64,000 nucleotides of DNA from JASLEW01 sp035544875 (GCA_035544875.1 DASZZP010000021.1:260262-324261); one strand, 5' to 3'; positions 26,324 through 40,635 are shown, counted from the first letter of the stretch. Numbers and translations are program-made. The notes: generated by a model from the letters alone, not told the origin.

Positions 26324-27859
26324 TCACCAAGGCCGGGAGATCACGCACGCATTAACGCCGCCGATGCCCATCGACAGCTTGCCGGCGAGGCCGGCGGGAG
26401 CGGCGCAGGGCTGGTCGAAGACGAAGCGGTCGTGGCGGACGGCGATCTCGCGGTTGAGCTCGGCTGGGGCGAGCGGAGTCGGGAAGAGATGGCCGCGCTC
26501 GTAGCCCAGATACTGCGCGGTCAGCTCCCAGCCGCCGCCCGCGCTCATGCCATGGCCGAAGGTGCCCTTGCGCGCGGTGACCAGCACCGAGCCGGGGACC
26601 AGGGTGCGCAGGGTGGCGACCTCGCGATCGTCGCCGGGAGTGGCGGTGGCGTGGAGGTCCCAGGTGGCGAGCTGCTCGGGCTCGACCTGGGCGCCGGCGA
26701 GCGCCTGGCGGATGGCGGCGGCGGGCCCCTCGATCGAGGGCGTGATGATGTGATCGGCATCCGAGCTGACGCCGACCGCGAGCGGCTCCATGCCAAGCGG
26801 CCGAAAGCCGCGCGCCGTCATCGCCTCGAGATCACCCACGATCCAGACCACCGACCCGCCAGCGACGTGAGTGCCGCGCAACCCGGTCAGCGGCTTGGAG
26901 ACGGCGGCGTCGGCGGCGATGACGCGGGCGCTGTAGAAGGCGCCGACCGAGAGCGGCAGCGGCGGCGGATCCGTCGCTCCCACCACCACCGCCGTGGCCT
27001 CGCCGCGGGCGATCGCATCCAGCGCCAGCTTGAGGGCGACACCGAAGGTCGAGCAGGCCGCCACCGGCGCGAACGCCAGGCCGGTGATACGGCCGAGCAT
27101 CGACACCTGCGAAGCGGGGGTGTTGTGGATGTTCCACACCAGGTTGGCCGACACCGCTAGCCACGGCGGCTGGGGAGCCTGCCAACGCTTCTGCAGCTGC
27201 AGGTGGCGCCGCTGCTTCTCCTTGAGCAGGCTCATCTTGCCGCGCTCTACCTCGCCCTCGACCGCGAGTCCCTCGATCGCCGCCAGCTCGGCGAGGTAGG
27301 CGTGGAGGTCGGCCGAGCGGCCCGCCCAGTAGTGCTGCCAGGCTTCCTCGGCCTCCTCCCGCTCTTCCGGCGCGGTCTCGAGCGGAGGGCGCGGCATGGC
27401 GGGATCCAATTCCGTTGCCGCTTCCACCGGCCGCGACAGGAACGAGGCCAGGTCTGGGTTGCGCTCGGCCCAGAAGCGATCCCAGCGCCGCTGGGCGCGG
27501 GCCAGGGCGAGGGCGCCATCGGCGATCGTGGCTATGTTGCCGATCCCCGTCCCCAGGTAGACATGGGCCCGGGTGCCGAGCCGGGTGAGCTCCTGCTCCA
27601 GGCCCGGGTTCTGCCCCAGCGCCTGGATGAAGGAGCCGATCGCATAGAGCGCCGGCAGGTCCATCTTTTCCTCGAGCTGGCGGTAACGGCTGGGAGGGAA
27701 GCGCTCGGCGATCCAGCCACGGTAGGCGGCGAAGGAAAACTCAGGCCGGCCGACCAGGAAGTTATCAGGGCCGAAACCATGGAACGGGGTCAGCCAGCTG
27801 GCGGAGCGCTCGAGGTTGCGGGCGAAGGCCGCGATATCCGGCGAGCGCGGCGCCACCAC
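26324..27859 (-). CDS. Beta-ketoacyl synthase-like protein with large insertion
   Basis: Condensing-enzyme (thiolase-fold) protein of at least 511 residues. Active-site features are visible: Cys269 in PVAACSTFGVAL, His in DLHATATPGDDREV, His in KGTFGHGMSAGGGWELT, and the C-terminal GIGGVNACVI. These match the Cys-His-His triad of KAS I/II-type enzymes acting on acyl-carrier thioesters. The nucleophile sits about 100 residues later than in FabF because of a charged helical insertion at roughly 115-225. The annotated GTG start leaves out the conserved FGWGVVAP just upstream. Translation may really begin at CTG 27889, after GGGAGAGAG; an in-frame stop lies five codons earlier. It stands alone without acyl-carrier or other lipid-synthesis genes. 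Confidence 0.82.
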   Translation of the reverse strand: MVAPRSPDIAAFARNLERSASWLTPFHGFGPDNFLVGRPEFSFAAYRGWIAERFPPSRYRQLEEKMDLPALYAIGSFIQALGQNPGLEQELTRLGTRAHVYLGTGIGNIATIADGALALARAQRRWDRFWAERNPDLASFLSRPVEAATELDPAMPRPPLETAPEEREEAEEAWQHYWAGRSADLHAYLAELAAIEGLAVEGEVERGKMSLLKEKQRRHLQLQKRWQAPQPPWLAVSANLVWNIHNTPASQVSMLGRITGLAFAPVAACSTFGVALKLALDAIARGEATAVVVGATDPPPLPLSVGAFYSARVIAADAAVSKPLTGLRGTHVAGGSVVWIVGDLEAMTARGFRPLGMEPLAVGVSSDADHIITPSIEGPAAAIRQALAGAQVEPEQLATWDLHATATPGDDREVATLRTLVPGSVLVTARKGTFGHGMSAGGGWELTAQYLGYERGHLFPTPLAPAELNREIAVRHDRFVFDQPCAAPAGLAGKLSMGIGGVNACVISRPW

Positions 27860-28021
27860 TCCCCAGCCGAAGACTCCGAAGCGCTTCAGGATTCTCTCTC
27901 CCTAAGAAACACAGGATTGTGCCACAGGCAAGGGGGGGAGAGAGCGCGAGGTGAAACCCAGGCGAGAAGCAATTGCAACCTACGAGCCCCGCCGCGGGCC
28001 TCCACCCTGATCCGGGGGGTC

Positions 28022-28900
28022 CTACGAGCTTCGGATGCGAATTCCGCCGTTGGTGGTGTTCGCCACCAGCTTGCCGCCGCCGCCGTTGATGTCGCCATGC
28101 AGGCGGCGGCGCAATGTCTGGCCGCTGGCGGCAACGGCAAAGTCGGTATGGATGTTGCCGTTGGCCGTTTCAGCCTCGATCGAGGCGCGCACGTCCCTGG
28201 GAAGAGTGATGTCGATGTGGCCGTTCGTGGTCTCGAACGACAGCGTGCCATCGACCCTGTTGAGCTGGGCGTTGACGCTGCCGTTGGTGGTCTCGGCCCT
28301 CACCTCGCCCGCCGCCTCGCTGACCTTGATCCCGCCGTTGGTGGTCTGCAGACGGAGACGGCCATCCACCTGGGCGACGTCGATCGCACCGTTGGTGGAT
28401 GCGAGACGCGCCGCGCCCTTGATGCCGCTAAGGCGCAGGCCGCCATTGACGGTTTCGGCGTCGAGGTCCAGTCTGCGCGGCACCTGGAGGTGGTACTCGA
28501 CCGAGGCCTGGCGCTGACCCTCGCCCGCGAGCCAGTCAAGAAGGCCATTGTGCCCCGGCATCCGGGTCTCGACGATCAGCCTGCCGGCCTCCTCGCGGAC
28601 CTCGATCTTGATCTGGCGCAGGATGCGGCGCGCCTCGCCGTCACTCCCCGCCTGCGCCTTCTTGACCGCCTCGACATGGACTTCGTCCCGGTCCCATGCC
28701 TCGACGGTGACCGCGCCGTTGACGTTCTTGACCGAGAGAGCGCCGCCGGCGCGCAGCGAGTAGGTCTGGTCGGAGCGCTCGCTGACCGTGACCGCCGCGG
28801 GGAGCACGCACGACGAGCCGACGAGAGCCAACAGGCCGATCAGCAACGCCGGCAAGGGGCGCGGGGAGAAGCGGTGGATCCAGGGCATCCGGGCATGCAT
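28022..28900 (-). CDS. DUF4097-type beta-repeat lipoprotein
   Basis: Predicted 292-residue envelope protein. The ATG at 28900 is preferred because AAGGAGG lies about 10 nt upstream; the frame is open further out. A signal segment ends at VGSSC, a likely lipidation site. The body consists of regular short beta-repeats with the motif TNG or ANG in nearly every turn (SVKNVNGAVTVEAW, ASTNGAIDVAQVDG, TTNGGIKV, TTNGSVNAQL, TTNGHIDITL). This fits the right-handed beta-helix of DUF4097 proteins. No catalytic residues are evident. It is divergent from the R3H-ATPase gene and convergent with nothing nearby. Function unknown, probably a periplasmic or surface structural protein. Confidence 0.82.
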   Translation of the reverse strand: MHARMPWIHRFSPRPLPALLIGLLALVGSSCVLPAAVTVSERSDQTYSLRAGGALSVKNVNGAVTVEAWDRDEVHVEAVKKAQAGSDGEARRILRQIKIEVREEAGRLIVETRMPGHNGLLDWLAGEGQRQASVEYHLQVPRRLDLDAETVNGGLRLSGIKGAARLASTNGAIDVAQVDGRLRLQTTNGGIKVSEAAGEVRAETTNGSVNAQLNRVDGTLSFETTNGHIDITLPRDVRASIEAETANGNIHTDFAVAASGQTLRRRLHGDINGGGGKLVANTTNGGIRIRSS

Positions 28901-29079
28901 GGCCTTTCCTCCTTGGCCGGCGGGCGGCCGCAACAGCCCCCAGGCAGCAAGTGGCGAGAGCCGCGCGGTCTCCATACGAGCCGGCGGCCGCAAAGGTTCC
29001 AGGGCGGGATCGAGAATTGACGGCATTAGAATCCGCGGCAGGCGCCGCGGTGGACGCGGCGAGTGAGGACCCGGGGGTG

Positions 29080-30642
29080 ATGTCCGGACGCCAGATCATG
29101 GACGACCTCGAGCTTCTGCTCGGGGTGATGCCGCCGCGGCTGCGGGCGGCGATCGAAGCACGGCCGGAGCCCGAAGCTCTGGTCGAGATCGTGCTCGACC
29201 TGGGCCGTGCCGCCGAAGCGCGCCTGCCCGACCGCGGCGAGCAACTCTCCGCGGAGCCGGTCTCGCGGCCCGACATCGCCTATATCGTCGAGCGGGTCGG
29301 CGATTTCGGCAAAGACAACCGGGCGGGCATCGAGCGCACGCTGCACCGGATCTCGGCGATCCGCAACCGGCGCGGAGAGGTCATCGGCCTCACCTGCCGG
29401 ATCGGCCGCGCCGTCTACGGCACCGTCGACATCCTGCGCGACGTGATCGAGGCCGGCCGCTCGATCTTGCTGCTCGGCCGCCCCGGGGTCGGCAAGACGA
29501 CCCTGCTGCGCGAGGCGGCGCGGGTGCTGGCCGACGACCTGGGCAAGCGAGTGATCGTGGTCGACACCTCCAACGAGATCGCGGGCGACGGCGACATCCC
29601 CCACCCCGGGATCGGACGCGCCCGCCGCATGCAGGTGCCGGCGCCCGAGCTGCAGCACGCGGTGATGATCGAGGCGGTCGAGAACCACATGCCGCAGGTG
29701 ATCGTGATCGACGAGATCGGCACGGCGGCCGAGGCAATGGCGGCGCGCACGATCGCCGAGCGCGGAGTGCAGCTGATCGCGACCGCCCACGGCAACACGC
29801 TGGAAAACCTGCTGCAGAACCCCACCCTGTCCGACCTGGTCGGAGGGATCCACGCGGTCACCCTCTCGGACGAAGAGGCGCGCCGCCGGGGCACCCAGAA
29901 GACGGTCCTCGAGCGCAAGGCGCCGCCGACCTTTGGCGTGCTGATCGAGATCCAGGACAAGGAGCGCCTGGCGGTGCACCACGACGTGGCGGAGGTGGTC
30001 GATCGGCTGCTGCGCGAAGTGCCGCCGCGCCCCGAGCTGCGCTCCCGCAAGCCGGGCGGCGAGGTCGAGATCCGGCCCTCGGGAGGCGAGCCCGGCGGCG
30101 GCGGGCGCGAGCTGCCTGCGCCGGCTCCGGCGGTGCCGGCGGCCGGAGGCGAGGCGCGGCGCCTGCCCGTGCCGCGCGCCGCGCGCCAGACGATGCGCAT
30201 CTTCCCCTACGCGGTGGCCAAGGCCAAGCTCGAGCGGGGGATCCGCAAGCTCCGCGCGCCGGCGCGGGTGGTCGACGACCTCGACGAAGCGGACCTTTTG
30301 CTCACCCTCAAAGCCCAGGAACGGCGCCAGCCGCGGCGCTTGCGCGACGCCCAGGCGCGCGGCATCCCGGTCCATATCGTCAAGAGCAACACGATCGTAC
30401 AGATCGAGAACTTCCTGCGCGGCGTCTTCGAGCTCGGCGACCCGACGGGGGCGGACGAGGCGGCGCTGCATGAGGTCGAAGCCGCCATCGACGAGGTGCT
30501 GGACCTCGGGCGCCCGGTGGAGCTGGCGCCGCGCAACACCTACCTGCGGCGCCTGCAGCACCAGGTCGTCGAGCGCTCCGGCCTGCTGTCGGAGAGCAAG
30601 GGCGAGGGGACTTTCCGCCGGGTCGTGATCTATCCCTCCTGA
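29080..30642 (+). CDS. SpoIIIAA/Ycf45-like AAA ATPase with C-terminal R3H domain
   Basis: Cytoplasmic 520-residue protein. The ATPase core has a Walker A motif GRPGVGKTTLLRE at about 133-145, DTSNEIAGDGD, a Walker B region VIVIDEIGT, and a sensor-like ATAHGNTLENLL. A proline/glycine-rich linker leads to a C-terminal nucleic-acid-binding R3H domain with the signature RRLQHQVVERSGLLSES. The family is common in cyanobacteria, plastids and many bacteria; single-stranded nucleic acid binding by R3H is established, but the cellular role is not. The frame is open upstream to 28951; the ATG at 29080 is the first Met just before conserved sequence, without a strong ribosome site, so the start could differ. 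Confidence 0.86.
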   Translation: MSGRQIMDDLELLLGVMPPRLRAAIEARPEPEALVEIVLDLGRAAEARLPDRGEQLSAEPVSRPDIAYIVERVGDFGKDNRAGIERTLHRISAIRNRRGEVIGLTCRIGRAVYGTVDILRDVIEAGRSILLLGRPGVGKTTLLREAARVLADDLGKRVIVVDTSNEIAGDGDIPHPGIGRARRMQVPAPELQHAVMIEAVENHMPQVIVIDEIGTAAEAMAARTIAERGVQLIATAHGNTLENLLQNPTLSDLVGGIHAVTLSDEEARRRGTQKTVLERKAPPTFGVLIEIQDKERLAVHHDVAEVVDRLLREVPPRPELRSRKPGGEVEIRPSGGEPGGGGRELPAPAPAVPAAGGEARRLPVPRAARQTMRIFPYAVAKAKLERGIRKLRAPARVVDDLDEADLLLTLKAQERRQPRRLRDAQARGIPVHIVKSNTIVQIENFLRGVFELGDPTGADEAALHEVEAAIDEVLDLGRPVELAPRNTYLRRLQHQVVERSGLLSESKGEGTFRRVVIYPS

Positions 30643-30722
30643 GCGGCTGGCCGCGCGCTTGCAGGTCTTCCGGCGCTGGACGAGGTTTCTGGCGGCGAGG
30701 ATTTCGAGATGAGCTCTGCGCG

Positions 30723-31811
30723 ATGAACTCTGCCTCTCCCATTCCCCGGCTCTTGCCCGCGCTGCTGCTGCTGGCGCCAGCGCTGGTGGCGGGCGCCAGG
30801 TTGGCGCCAGGGCGGCCGTCGCGGCAGGCGCCGCCGGCACTACAGCCGCCGCAGCAGCAACAGGCGGCGCCCGAAGGGCGGGCGCCGGTTCCGCAGCCGG
30901 GGCCCCAGCCGGCTCCCCAGCTCCCGCCGCCGGCGGCGGCCATTCCCACTCCGGCGCCCGATTCGGCGGCCGACGTCCAGACGCTGCTCGACCGGGTCAG
31001 CTTCTCGCCCGGCGTCATCGACGGCGGCTGGGGGCAGAATTCGCGCAAGGCGATTGCCGGCTTTCAGGAGGCCCATGATCTGCCGGTCACCGGCGAGGTC
31101 GACTCCGTCACCTGGCAGAACCTGCTGGCAGCCAGCGGCGGCCAGGCGTGGGCCCAATACGCGATTACCCCCGCGGACGAGAAAGGTCCCTTCTTCGAGA
31201 TCCCCGACAAGATCGAGGAGCTGGCAAAGCTGCCGGCTCTCGGCAATCGCTCGTTGGCCGAGATGCTCGGCGGACGGTTCCATACCACCGAGAAGCTGCT
31301 GCGGGAGCGCAATCCCGGCGCACGCTTCGTCACCGGCGAGACGCTCCTGGTGCCGAACGTGCGGACGGTGGCCGAGGGGCCGGTCCGGGGAGAGGCGGGC
31401 GGTGCGGTGCGAATCGTGGTCTCGAAGTCGAAGCTCACCCTGACCGTCGACAACGGCGACGATCTGCTCTTCTCGGGTCCGGTCTCGGCAGGCAGCGAGC
31501 ACGATTCGCTGCCGATCGGCGAATGGCGGGTCCGCGGCATCATCAGAAACCCCGCCTTCTTCTACAACCCGGCGCTATTCTGGGATGCCGATCCCTCCCA
31601 CGCCAAGGCCAAGCTGCCTCCCGGACCCAACAACCCGGTCGGGCTGGTCTGGATCGACCTCAGCAAGGAGCACTACGGCATCCATGGCACGCCGAATCCG
31701 GCAAAGATCGGCACCACCTTCTCGCGCGGCTGCGTCAGGCTCACCAACTGGGATGCGCTGACCGTAGCGGCGCTGATCAAGCCGGGAACACCCGTCCTCT
31801 TCGAGCCATGA
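30723..31811 (+). CDS. L,D-transpeptidase (YkuD) with peptidoglycan-binding domain
   Basis: Exported 362-residue enzyme that forms or modifies peptidoglycan cross-links. A signal peptide (about 8-25) is followed by a Pro/Gln-rich linker (30-78). A PG_binding_1-like domain (about 82-136) and a LysM-like segment (RNPGARFVTGETLLVPN) come next. The YkuD catalytic domain (about 228-361) carries the motif HGTPNPAKIGTTFSRGCVRL, with His321 and nucleophile Cys337. The stop overlaps the start of the M23 peptidase gene (ATGA), so synthesis and hydrolysis enzymes are translationally coupled. The most likely role is cell-wall or outer-membrane anchoring. Confidence 0.92.
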   Translation: MNSASPIPRLLPALLLLAPALVAGARLAPGRPSRQAPPALQPPQQQQAAPEGRAPVPQPGPQPAPQLPPPAAAIPTPAPDSAADVQTLLDRVSFSPGVIDGGWGQNSRKAIAGFQEAHDLPVTGEVDSVTWQNLLAASGGQAWAQYAITPADEKGPFFEIPDKIEELAKLPALGNRSLAEMLGGRFHTTEKLLRERNPGARFVTGETLLVPNVRTVAEGPVRGEAGGAVRIVVSKSKLTLTVDNGDDLLFSGPVSAGSEHDSLPIGEWRVRGIIRNPAFFYNPALFWDADPSHAKAKLPPGPNNPVGLVWIDLSKEHYGIHGTPNPAKIGTTFSRGCVRLTNWDALTVAALIKPGTPVLFEP

Positions 31812-32644
31812 GACCGTCAGCCAGGCGAGAGCGCCGCGGAGGGTCGCTGCTGCTGGCTGGTCTGGGCGGCTTCGCGCTCGGCGCCGCCACCGTGCTGCTC
31901 ATCGTCTGGGTGTATGGCGCAAGGCGCAGCAGCGGCGGCGCGGCCGGCGGGCCTGGAGGAGTGGCTGCGAATCCCACCTTCTCCCCCCCGCTTTCGCCCG
32001 GCCCGCGGGTGCCCGGCGCGCCTCCGGGCGCAAGCGGCGCGGCGCCCGGAGGCGTGGGCGCTCCGCCCGCGCCCGGCGGTGGCCCTGAGCTCCAAGGCGG
32101 GGGATCCCGACCTGCCGGGAGTGCCGGCCAGCCCGGCACTCCGATTGAAGGCGCCAGGACCGGCGCCGTGGCTACCGCCGTACCGCCCGGGAGCGACCTG
32201 GAAGAGCTGCAGCGGCGCCGGCTGCTGCTGCCGGTGCAGGGGGTGCCGCGCGAGCAGCTCCGAGACTCTTTCACGGAGGCGCGCGGCAACGGGCGCTCGC
32301 ACGAGGCCCTCGACATCATGGCGCCGCGCTCCAGCCCGGTTCTCGCGGTCGAGGACGGACGGATCGCCAAGCTCTTCTATAGCCGCCAGGGCGGCAACAC
32401 CCTCTACCAGTTCGACCCGAGCGAGACCTACGCCTATTACTACGCTCATCTCGAGCGCTACGCCGATGGACTGCACGACGGCGACCCGCTGCGCCGCGGC
32501 CAAATCATCGGCTACGTCGGCACCACTGGCAACGCCCCTCCGGGAGCCCCCCACCTGCACTTCGCGATCTTCCACCTCAGCCCCGACAAGCACTGGTGGC
32601 AGGGCACGGCGCTCGACCCCTTCCCGGTTTTCAAGCAGCCCTGA
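31808..32644 (+). CDS. M23-family (LytM-like) metallopeptidase
   Basis: Predicted 278-residue membrane-anchored murein hydrolase. One transmembrane helix (about 17-37) precedes a long Gly/Pro/Ala-rich linker (40-128) and the M23 domain. Zinc ligands are visible: His165 and Asp169 in GRSHEALDIMAP, and His251 in GAPHLHFAIF, with His249 catalytic. The ATG overlaps the upstream L,D-transpeptidase stop by 4 bp. The zinc site appears complete, so it is likely an active endopeptidase rather than a degenerate LytM activator. An inverted repeat GAGCCG/CGGCTC just after the stop has no T-run. Confidence 0.9.
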   Translation: MRPSARRERRGGSLLLAGLGGFALGAATVLLIVWVYGARRSSGGAAGGPGGVAANPTFSPPLSPGPRVPGAPPGASGAAPGGVGAPPAPGGGPELQGGGSRPAGSAGQPGTPIEGARTGAVATAVPPGSDLEELQRRRLLLPVQGVPREQLRDSFTEARGNGRSHEALDIMAPRSSPVLAVEDGRIAKLFYSRQGGNTLYQFDPSETYAYYYAHLERYADGLHDGDPLRRGQIIGYVGTTGNAPPGAPHLHFAIFHLSPDKHWWQGTALDPFPVFKQP

Positions 32645-32678
32645 GCCGTGCGGCTCTAAGTACGCGCCGGCAGCGCCG

Positions 32679-33722
32679 TCAGTGGTGGCCGTCGCCGTAT
32701 TTCTTCTCGCCCGCTTCGATGCGCAGGGCGAGGCGGTTCTGGGGGGGCGGCAGAGGGCAGGTGGCGAATGCGCTGAAGGCGCAGGGCGGATTGTAGGCCT
32801 TGTTGAAGTCGACCACGACCTTGCCGTCCTTCGGCGCAGGAGTGTTGAGGAAGCGGCCGGCGCCGTAGCTCTCGCGGCCATTGGTCTGGTCGGCGAAGAT
32901 CAGGAACAGGCTGCCGTCGTCGGACTCGGTGAGCGCGTCGAGGCGATAGGTCTTGCCCTCATGCTCGAACACCACGACTCCGGGCGAGGGCTGGTCTTCG
33001 GTCGTCCCCAGCACGTTGGCAATGGGAATCTTCTTCGGCGGCTGATGAGGCTCGAAGCGGGCCACGACCCGCCAGCGCCCGTCGATGGGAAAGCTCTCGA
33101 TGCCATGAAATGCGGCAAGGGCCGGGCTCTGGCTGTCTTTGACCCGCACGCCCAGCCGGTCGCCGCGCTTGATCAGATAGAAGCTGAGCGAACCAAGCTT
33201 GAGGACGGTTGTTGGCCCCTTGGCGTCGCTGGCCAAGGCCAGCGTGGCGACCTGCTTGCCGTCGTGCTGCACACCGGCGCCCGGCTCGGCTCGCAGCTCG
33301 ACGTCGTTGCCATGGCGGACCAGGACGCCCGCCACGGCCGGCGCCTTGCCCTGCGGCAAGATCACCACGTTGCCCGGGTCGCTGCCGAAGCGATTCTCGC
33401 CTTCGTGGAGCCAGAACAGGCCGACCAGGGTGAACCAGCCGTTGTCCTTCTTGAGGCCGGCGAGGCGCTCCGCCCGCCAGCCCTCGATCTCCTTGCGATG
33501 AAGGGCCTCGTCCGGCGCGACGGAAGCGGTCGGAGCGGTGGGCTCGGCGGGCGCGAAATGGACGACCGTGACGCTGGACGGAGCGCTCCCGGCGGGGGCA
33601 CCGCTCCCGGCAGGAGCGCTGGCGGCAGCGAACGCGGCGGCTGGGACCACGCCCAGCAGAGCGATCCAGCCGGCGGTGGCACCGCGGCGGCGAGGTGAGC
33701 TGGCGAGGGCGGAGGTGCGCAT
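32679..33722 (-). CDS. DUF1684 domain protein, exported
   Basis: Protein of 347 residues with a signal peptide (WIALLGVVPAAAFAAAS). The family is recognisable by WRAERLAGLKKDNGWFTLVG near the N-terminus, by GRESYGAGRFLNTP and by YNPPCAFSAFATCPLPPPQN near the end. DUF1684 has no established biochemical role. The ATG at 33722 is chosen because AAGGAG lies 8 nt upstream; an earlier start lies 23 codons out. It converges on the M23 gene and diverges from the hydrolase gene. Confidence 0.86.
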   Translation of the reverse strand: MRTSALASSPRRRGATAGWIALLGVVPAAAFAAASAPAGSGAPAGSAPSSVTVVHFAPAEPTAPTASVAPDEALHRKEIEGWRAERLAGLKKDNGWFTLVGLFWLHEGENRFGSDPGNVVILPQGKAPAVAGVLVRHGNDVELRAEPGAGVQHDGKQVATLALASDAKGPTTVLKLGSLSFYLIKRGDRLGVRVKDSQSPALAAFHGIESFPIDGRWRVVARFEPHQPPKKIPIANVLGTTEDQPSPGVVVFEHEGKTYRLDALTESDDGSLFLIFADQTNGRESYGAGRFLNTPAPKDGKVVVDFNKAYNPPCAFSAFATCPLPPPQNRLALRIEAGEKKYGDGHH

Positions 33723-33970
33723 GGCTTCGGCTCCTTGCGGTCGTCTGCGATCGTACCCCACCCCCGGCGGCCGGACCAGCTTTGTCCTCATCTAGAGCAG
33801 GCCAACGGGAGCCGTCGCGGCGGCGGCCGCCGCCGCCGCGGCGAGGCGGCGGTCAATGGTCGCGAAGCGCTCGGCGCGGACGAACGGGGCGAGGCTGAAG
33901 TCGGAAGAGGCTGGCGCTTGAAGTGCGGTATCGTCTGCGGAACGTGGAACCTTGCCGCCGAGGAGCATCG

Positions 33971-34912
33971 ATGCACAGTTGTGCCTGGTCTATCTCCCGC
34001 CTCGCCACCAGCTTTTCAGCCGCCGCGCTGGCGGCGATCGCGGTCCTCGGCTGCCACGGCCAGAACGGGGTGCCGGCGCGGGTGAGCGGCATGGCGGCGG
34101 CGCGAGCCCGCCACCACGACGCGGTGGACGCCACGGTCGCCTCGTCCGACGGCGTTCCGATCCGCTACCACACCGAAGGAGAAGGCGCGTCGGCGCTGGT
34201 CTTCGTGCACGGCTGGGGGTGTGATCGCAGCCACTGGACGGAGCAGGTCGCTCACTTTTCGGCCGATCACCTGGCGGTGAGCCTCGATCTCGCCGGGCAC
34301 GGCGACTCCGGCAAGGACCGCAAGAGCTGGACGCTCCAGGCGTGCGGCGAGGACGTACGGGCGGTAGTGCTGGCGCTCGACCTGCGCCGGGTGGTGCTCG
34401 TCGGCCACTCGATGGGCGGCGCAGTGATCCTCGAGGCGGCCCGCCTCATGCCCGAGCGGGTGATCGGGCTGGTCGGCGTGGATACCTTTCACAACGTCGA
34501 GCGGCGCATCGATCCGGCCCAGGCGGAGGCGCTCGTCTCGCGCTGGGACAAGGACTTCGCCGGCACTGCCAAAGAGATGGTCGCGATGCTGCTGCCCAAG
34601 GTGCCCGATCCGACCTTCAAGGCGAGGATCGAAGCGCAGATGGCAGCCGCGCCGCCCGATATTGCTCTTCCCCTGCTGCGCGCCCAGCTCGCCTACGATC
34701 TGGCCACGGCCTTCGAGCGCGTGCATGCCCCCATCCGGGTCATCAACACGACCTCCCCGACCGACGTCGAAGCCGGCCACCGCCACTGCCCCGGCTTCGC
34801 GGCCGTCGACCTTTCTCCCCTCGGCCTCGGCCACTTCCCGATGATCACCGCCCCAGCCCTCTTCGACGAGAAGCTGGCCGAGGTCTTACGTGGCCTCGAG
34901 ACCGCGCTCTGA
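33971..34912 (+). CDS. Alpha/beta-hydrolase lipoprotein
   Basis: Predicted 313-residue serine hydrolase. The signal sequence ends in VLGC (Cys28), a good lipobox, so it is probably membrane-attached. Hydrolase features: oxyanion-hole region VFVHGWGCDRSHW, DLAGHGDSG, nucleophile elbow GHSMGG with Ser147, and a C-terminal His in LGLGHFPMI. The ATG is set by AGGAG 5 nt upstream. No partner gene suggests the substrate; an esterase or lactonase is likely. Downstream are two short hairpin-forming GGGTCCCGACCC-like sequences without a T-run. Confidence 0.88.
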   Translation: MHSCAWSISRLATSFSAAALAAIAVLGCHGQNGVPARVSGMAAARARHHDAVDATVASSDGVPIRYHTEGEGASALVFVHGWGCDRSHWTEQVAHFSADHLAVSLDLAGHGDSGKDRKSWTLQACGEDVRAVVLALDLRRVVLVGHSMGGAVILEAARLMPERVIGLVGVDTFHNVERRIDPAQAEALVSRWDKDFAGTAKEMVAMLLPKVPDPTFKARIEAQMAAAPPDIALPLLRAQLAYDLATAFERVHAPIRVINTTSPTDVEAGHRHCPGFAAVDLSPLGLGHFPMITAPALFDEKLAEVLRGLETAL

Positions 34913-34980
34913 TCGGAACGGCTGGGTCCCGACCCAGCCTGTCGATCGGAACGGCCGGGTTCCGACCCCCTCGCGCGGCG

Positions 34981-39648
<4,668 letters not shown>

Positions 39649-39768
39649 TCCGATCCGCAAGGTAAAGCGCGTTGGCGGCGCCCGACATTCCGCCAGGCCC
39701 CGTCCTCAACAACTTACGCTATATTACCGCCATGGAACGGCTCTCGTCAAGGCTGGTAAGGACGACAG

Positions 39769-40635
39769 TCACACTCTCGCCGGCATCGCCGCGACGGGCG
39801 AGTCGAGCCGGCGGTGGAGGCGGACGGGGATGGCCCGGCGCACGCGCTGCACGCGCTCGAGGTCGATCTCGGCGAGCGCCAGTCCAGGGCCGTCGGAGGC
39901 CGTGGCCAGGACAAGCCCCCAGGGGTCGACGATCATGGCATGGCCGTAGCTCTCCCGCAGCCCGCCGTCGTCATGACGCCCGTGCTGAGCGGCGGCGATC
40001 AGGTAGCACTGGTTCTCGATGGCGCGGGCGCGCAACAGCGGCTCCCAGTGGTCCTTGCCGGTCGCCAGGGTGAACGCCGAGGGCACGGTCAGGACGTCGG
40101 CCCCCTGATCTGCCAGCCGGCGATAGAGCTCCGGAAAACGCAGGTCATAGCAGATCGACAGGCCGATCCGCCCGCAGGCGGTCTCGACCACGACCGTCCC
40201 CTTTTCAGGATCATCGGGATCGCCCGGCTTGCAGGTGGCGGACTCGTTGAAGCCTACGCCTCCGGGGATGTCGACGTCGAACAGGTGGAGCTTGCGATAG
40301 ACGCCGAGAATGGACCCATCGGGGCCAAAGAGGACACTGGTGTTATAGCAGCGCGCCGCCTCGTCGCTGCGCTCGTTGAACGATCCGAGAAGCAGGTAGA
40401 TGCCGAGCCGCCAGGCGAGGATTCCGAAGCGGCCGGCGGTCGGACCGTCGAGCGGCTCGGCGCGCCGCACCTTCTCCTCGTGGGGGCCGAGGAAGTTGGT
40501 GTTCTCGGGAGTGGCCGCGAAACGGGCGCCGTAGCGGGCGGCCCGGGCGATCAGCTCGCTCGCGCCAGCCCAGTTGGCGGCTTCGTCCGAGCTCGAGGTG
40601 AGCTGGACGGCCGCCGCAACGAATGTGGCGCACAT
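39769..40635 (-). CDS. Carbon-nitrogen hydrolase (nitrilase superfamily, Nit1-like amidase)
   Basis: Cytoplasmic 288-residue amidase. The Glu-Lys-Cys triad is visible: Glu44 in ATPENTNFLG, Lys115 in YRKLHLFDVD and Cys162 in SICYDLRFPEL. The combination YRKLHLFDVD plus CYDLRFPELYRRL is characteristic of the Nit1 branch, which repairs deaminated glutathione (metabolite repair). Substrate assignment is by family only. The start is the ATG of MCATFVAAAVQLTSS, aligned with the family N-terminus; the open frame extends 20 codons further. It is divergent from the glycolipid cluster. Confidence 0.9.
   Translation of the reverse strand: MCATFVAAAVQLTSSSDEAANWAGASELIARAARYGARFAATPENTNFLGPHEEKVRRAEPLDGPTAGRFGILAWRLGIYLLLGSFNERSDEAARCYNTSVLFGPDGSILGVYRKLHLFDVDIPGGVGFNESATCKPGDPDDPEKGTVVVETACGRIGLSICYDLRFPELYRRLADQGADVLTVPSAFTLATGKDHWEPLLRARAIENQCYLIAAAQHGRHDDGGLRESYGHAMIVDPWGLVLATASDGPGLALAEIDLERVQRVRRAIPVRLHRRLDSPVAAMPARV

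Noticed and set aside
34926..34945. Hairpin GGCTGGGT/ACCCAGCC after the hydrolase gene as a terminator
   Set aside because: No T-run follows; kept only as a relative of the GGGTCCCGACCC hairpins.
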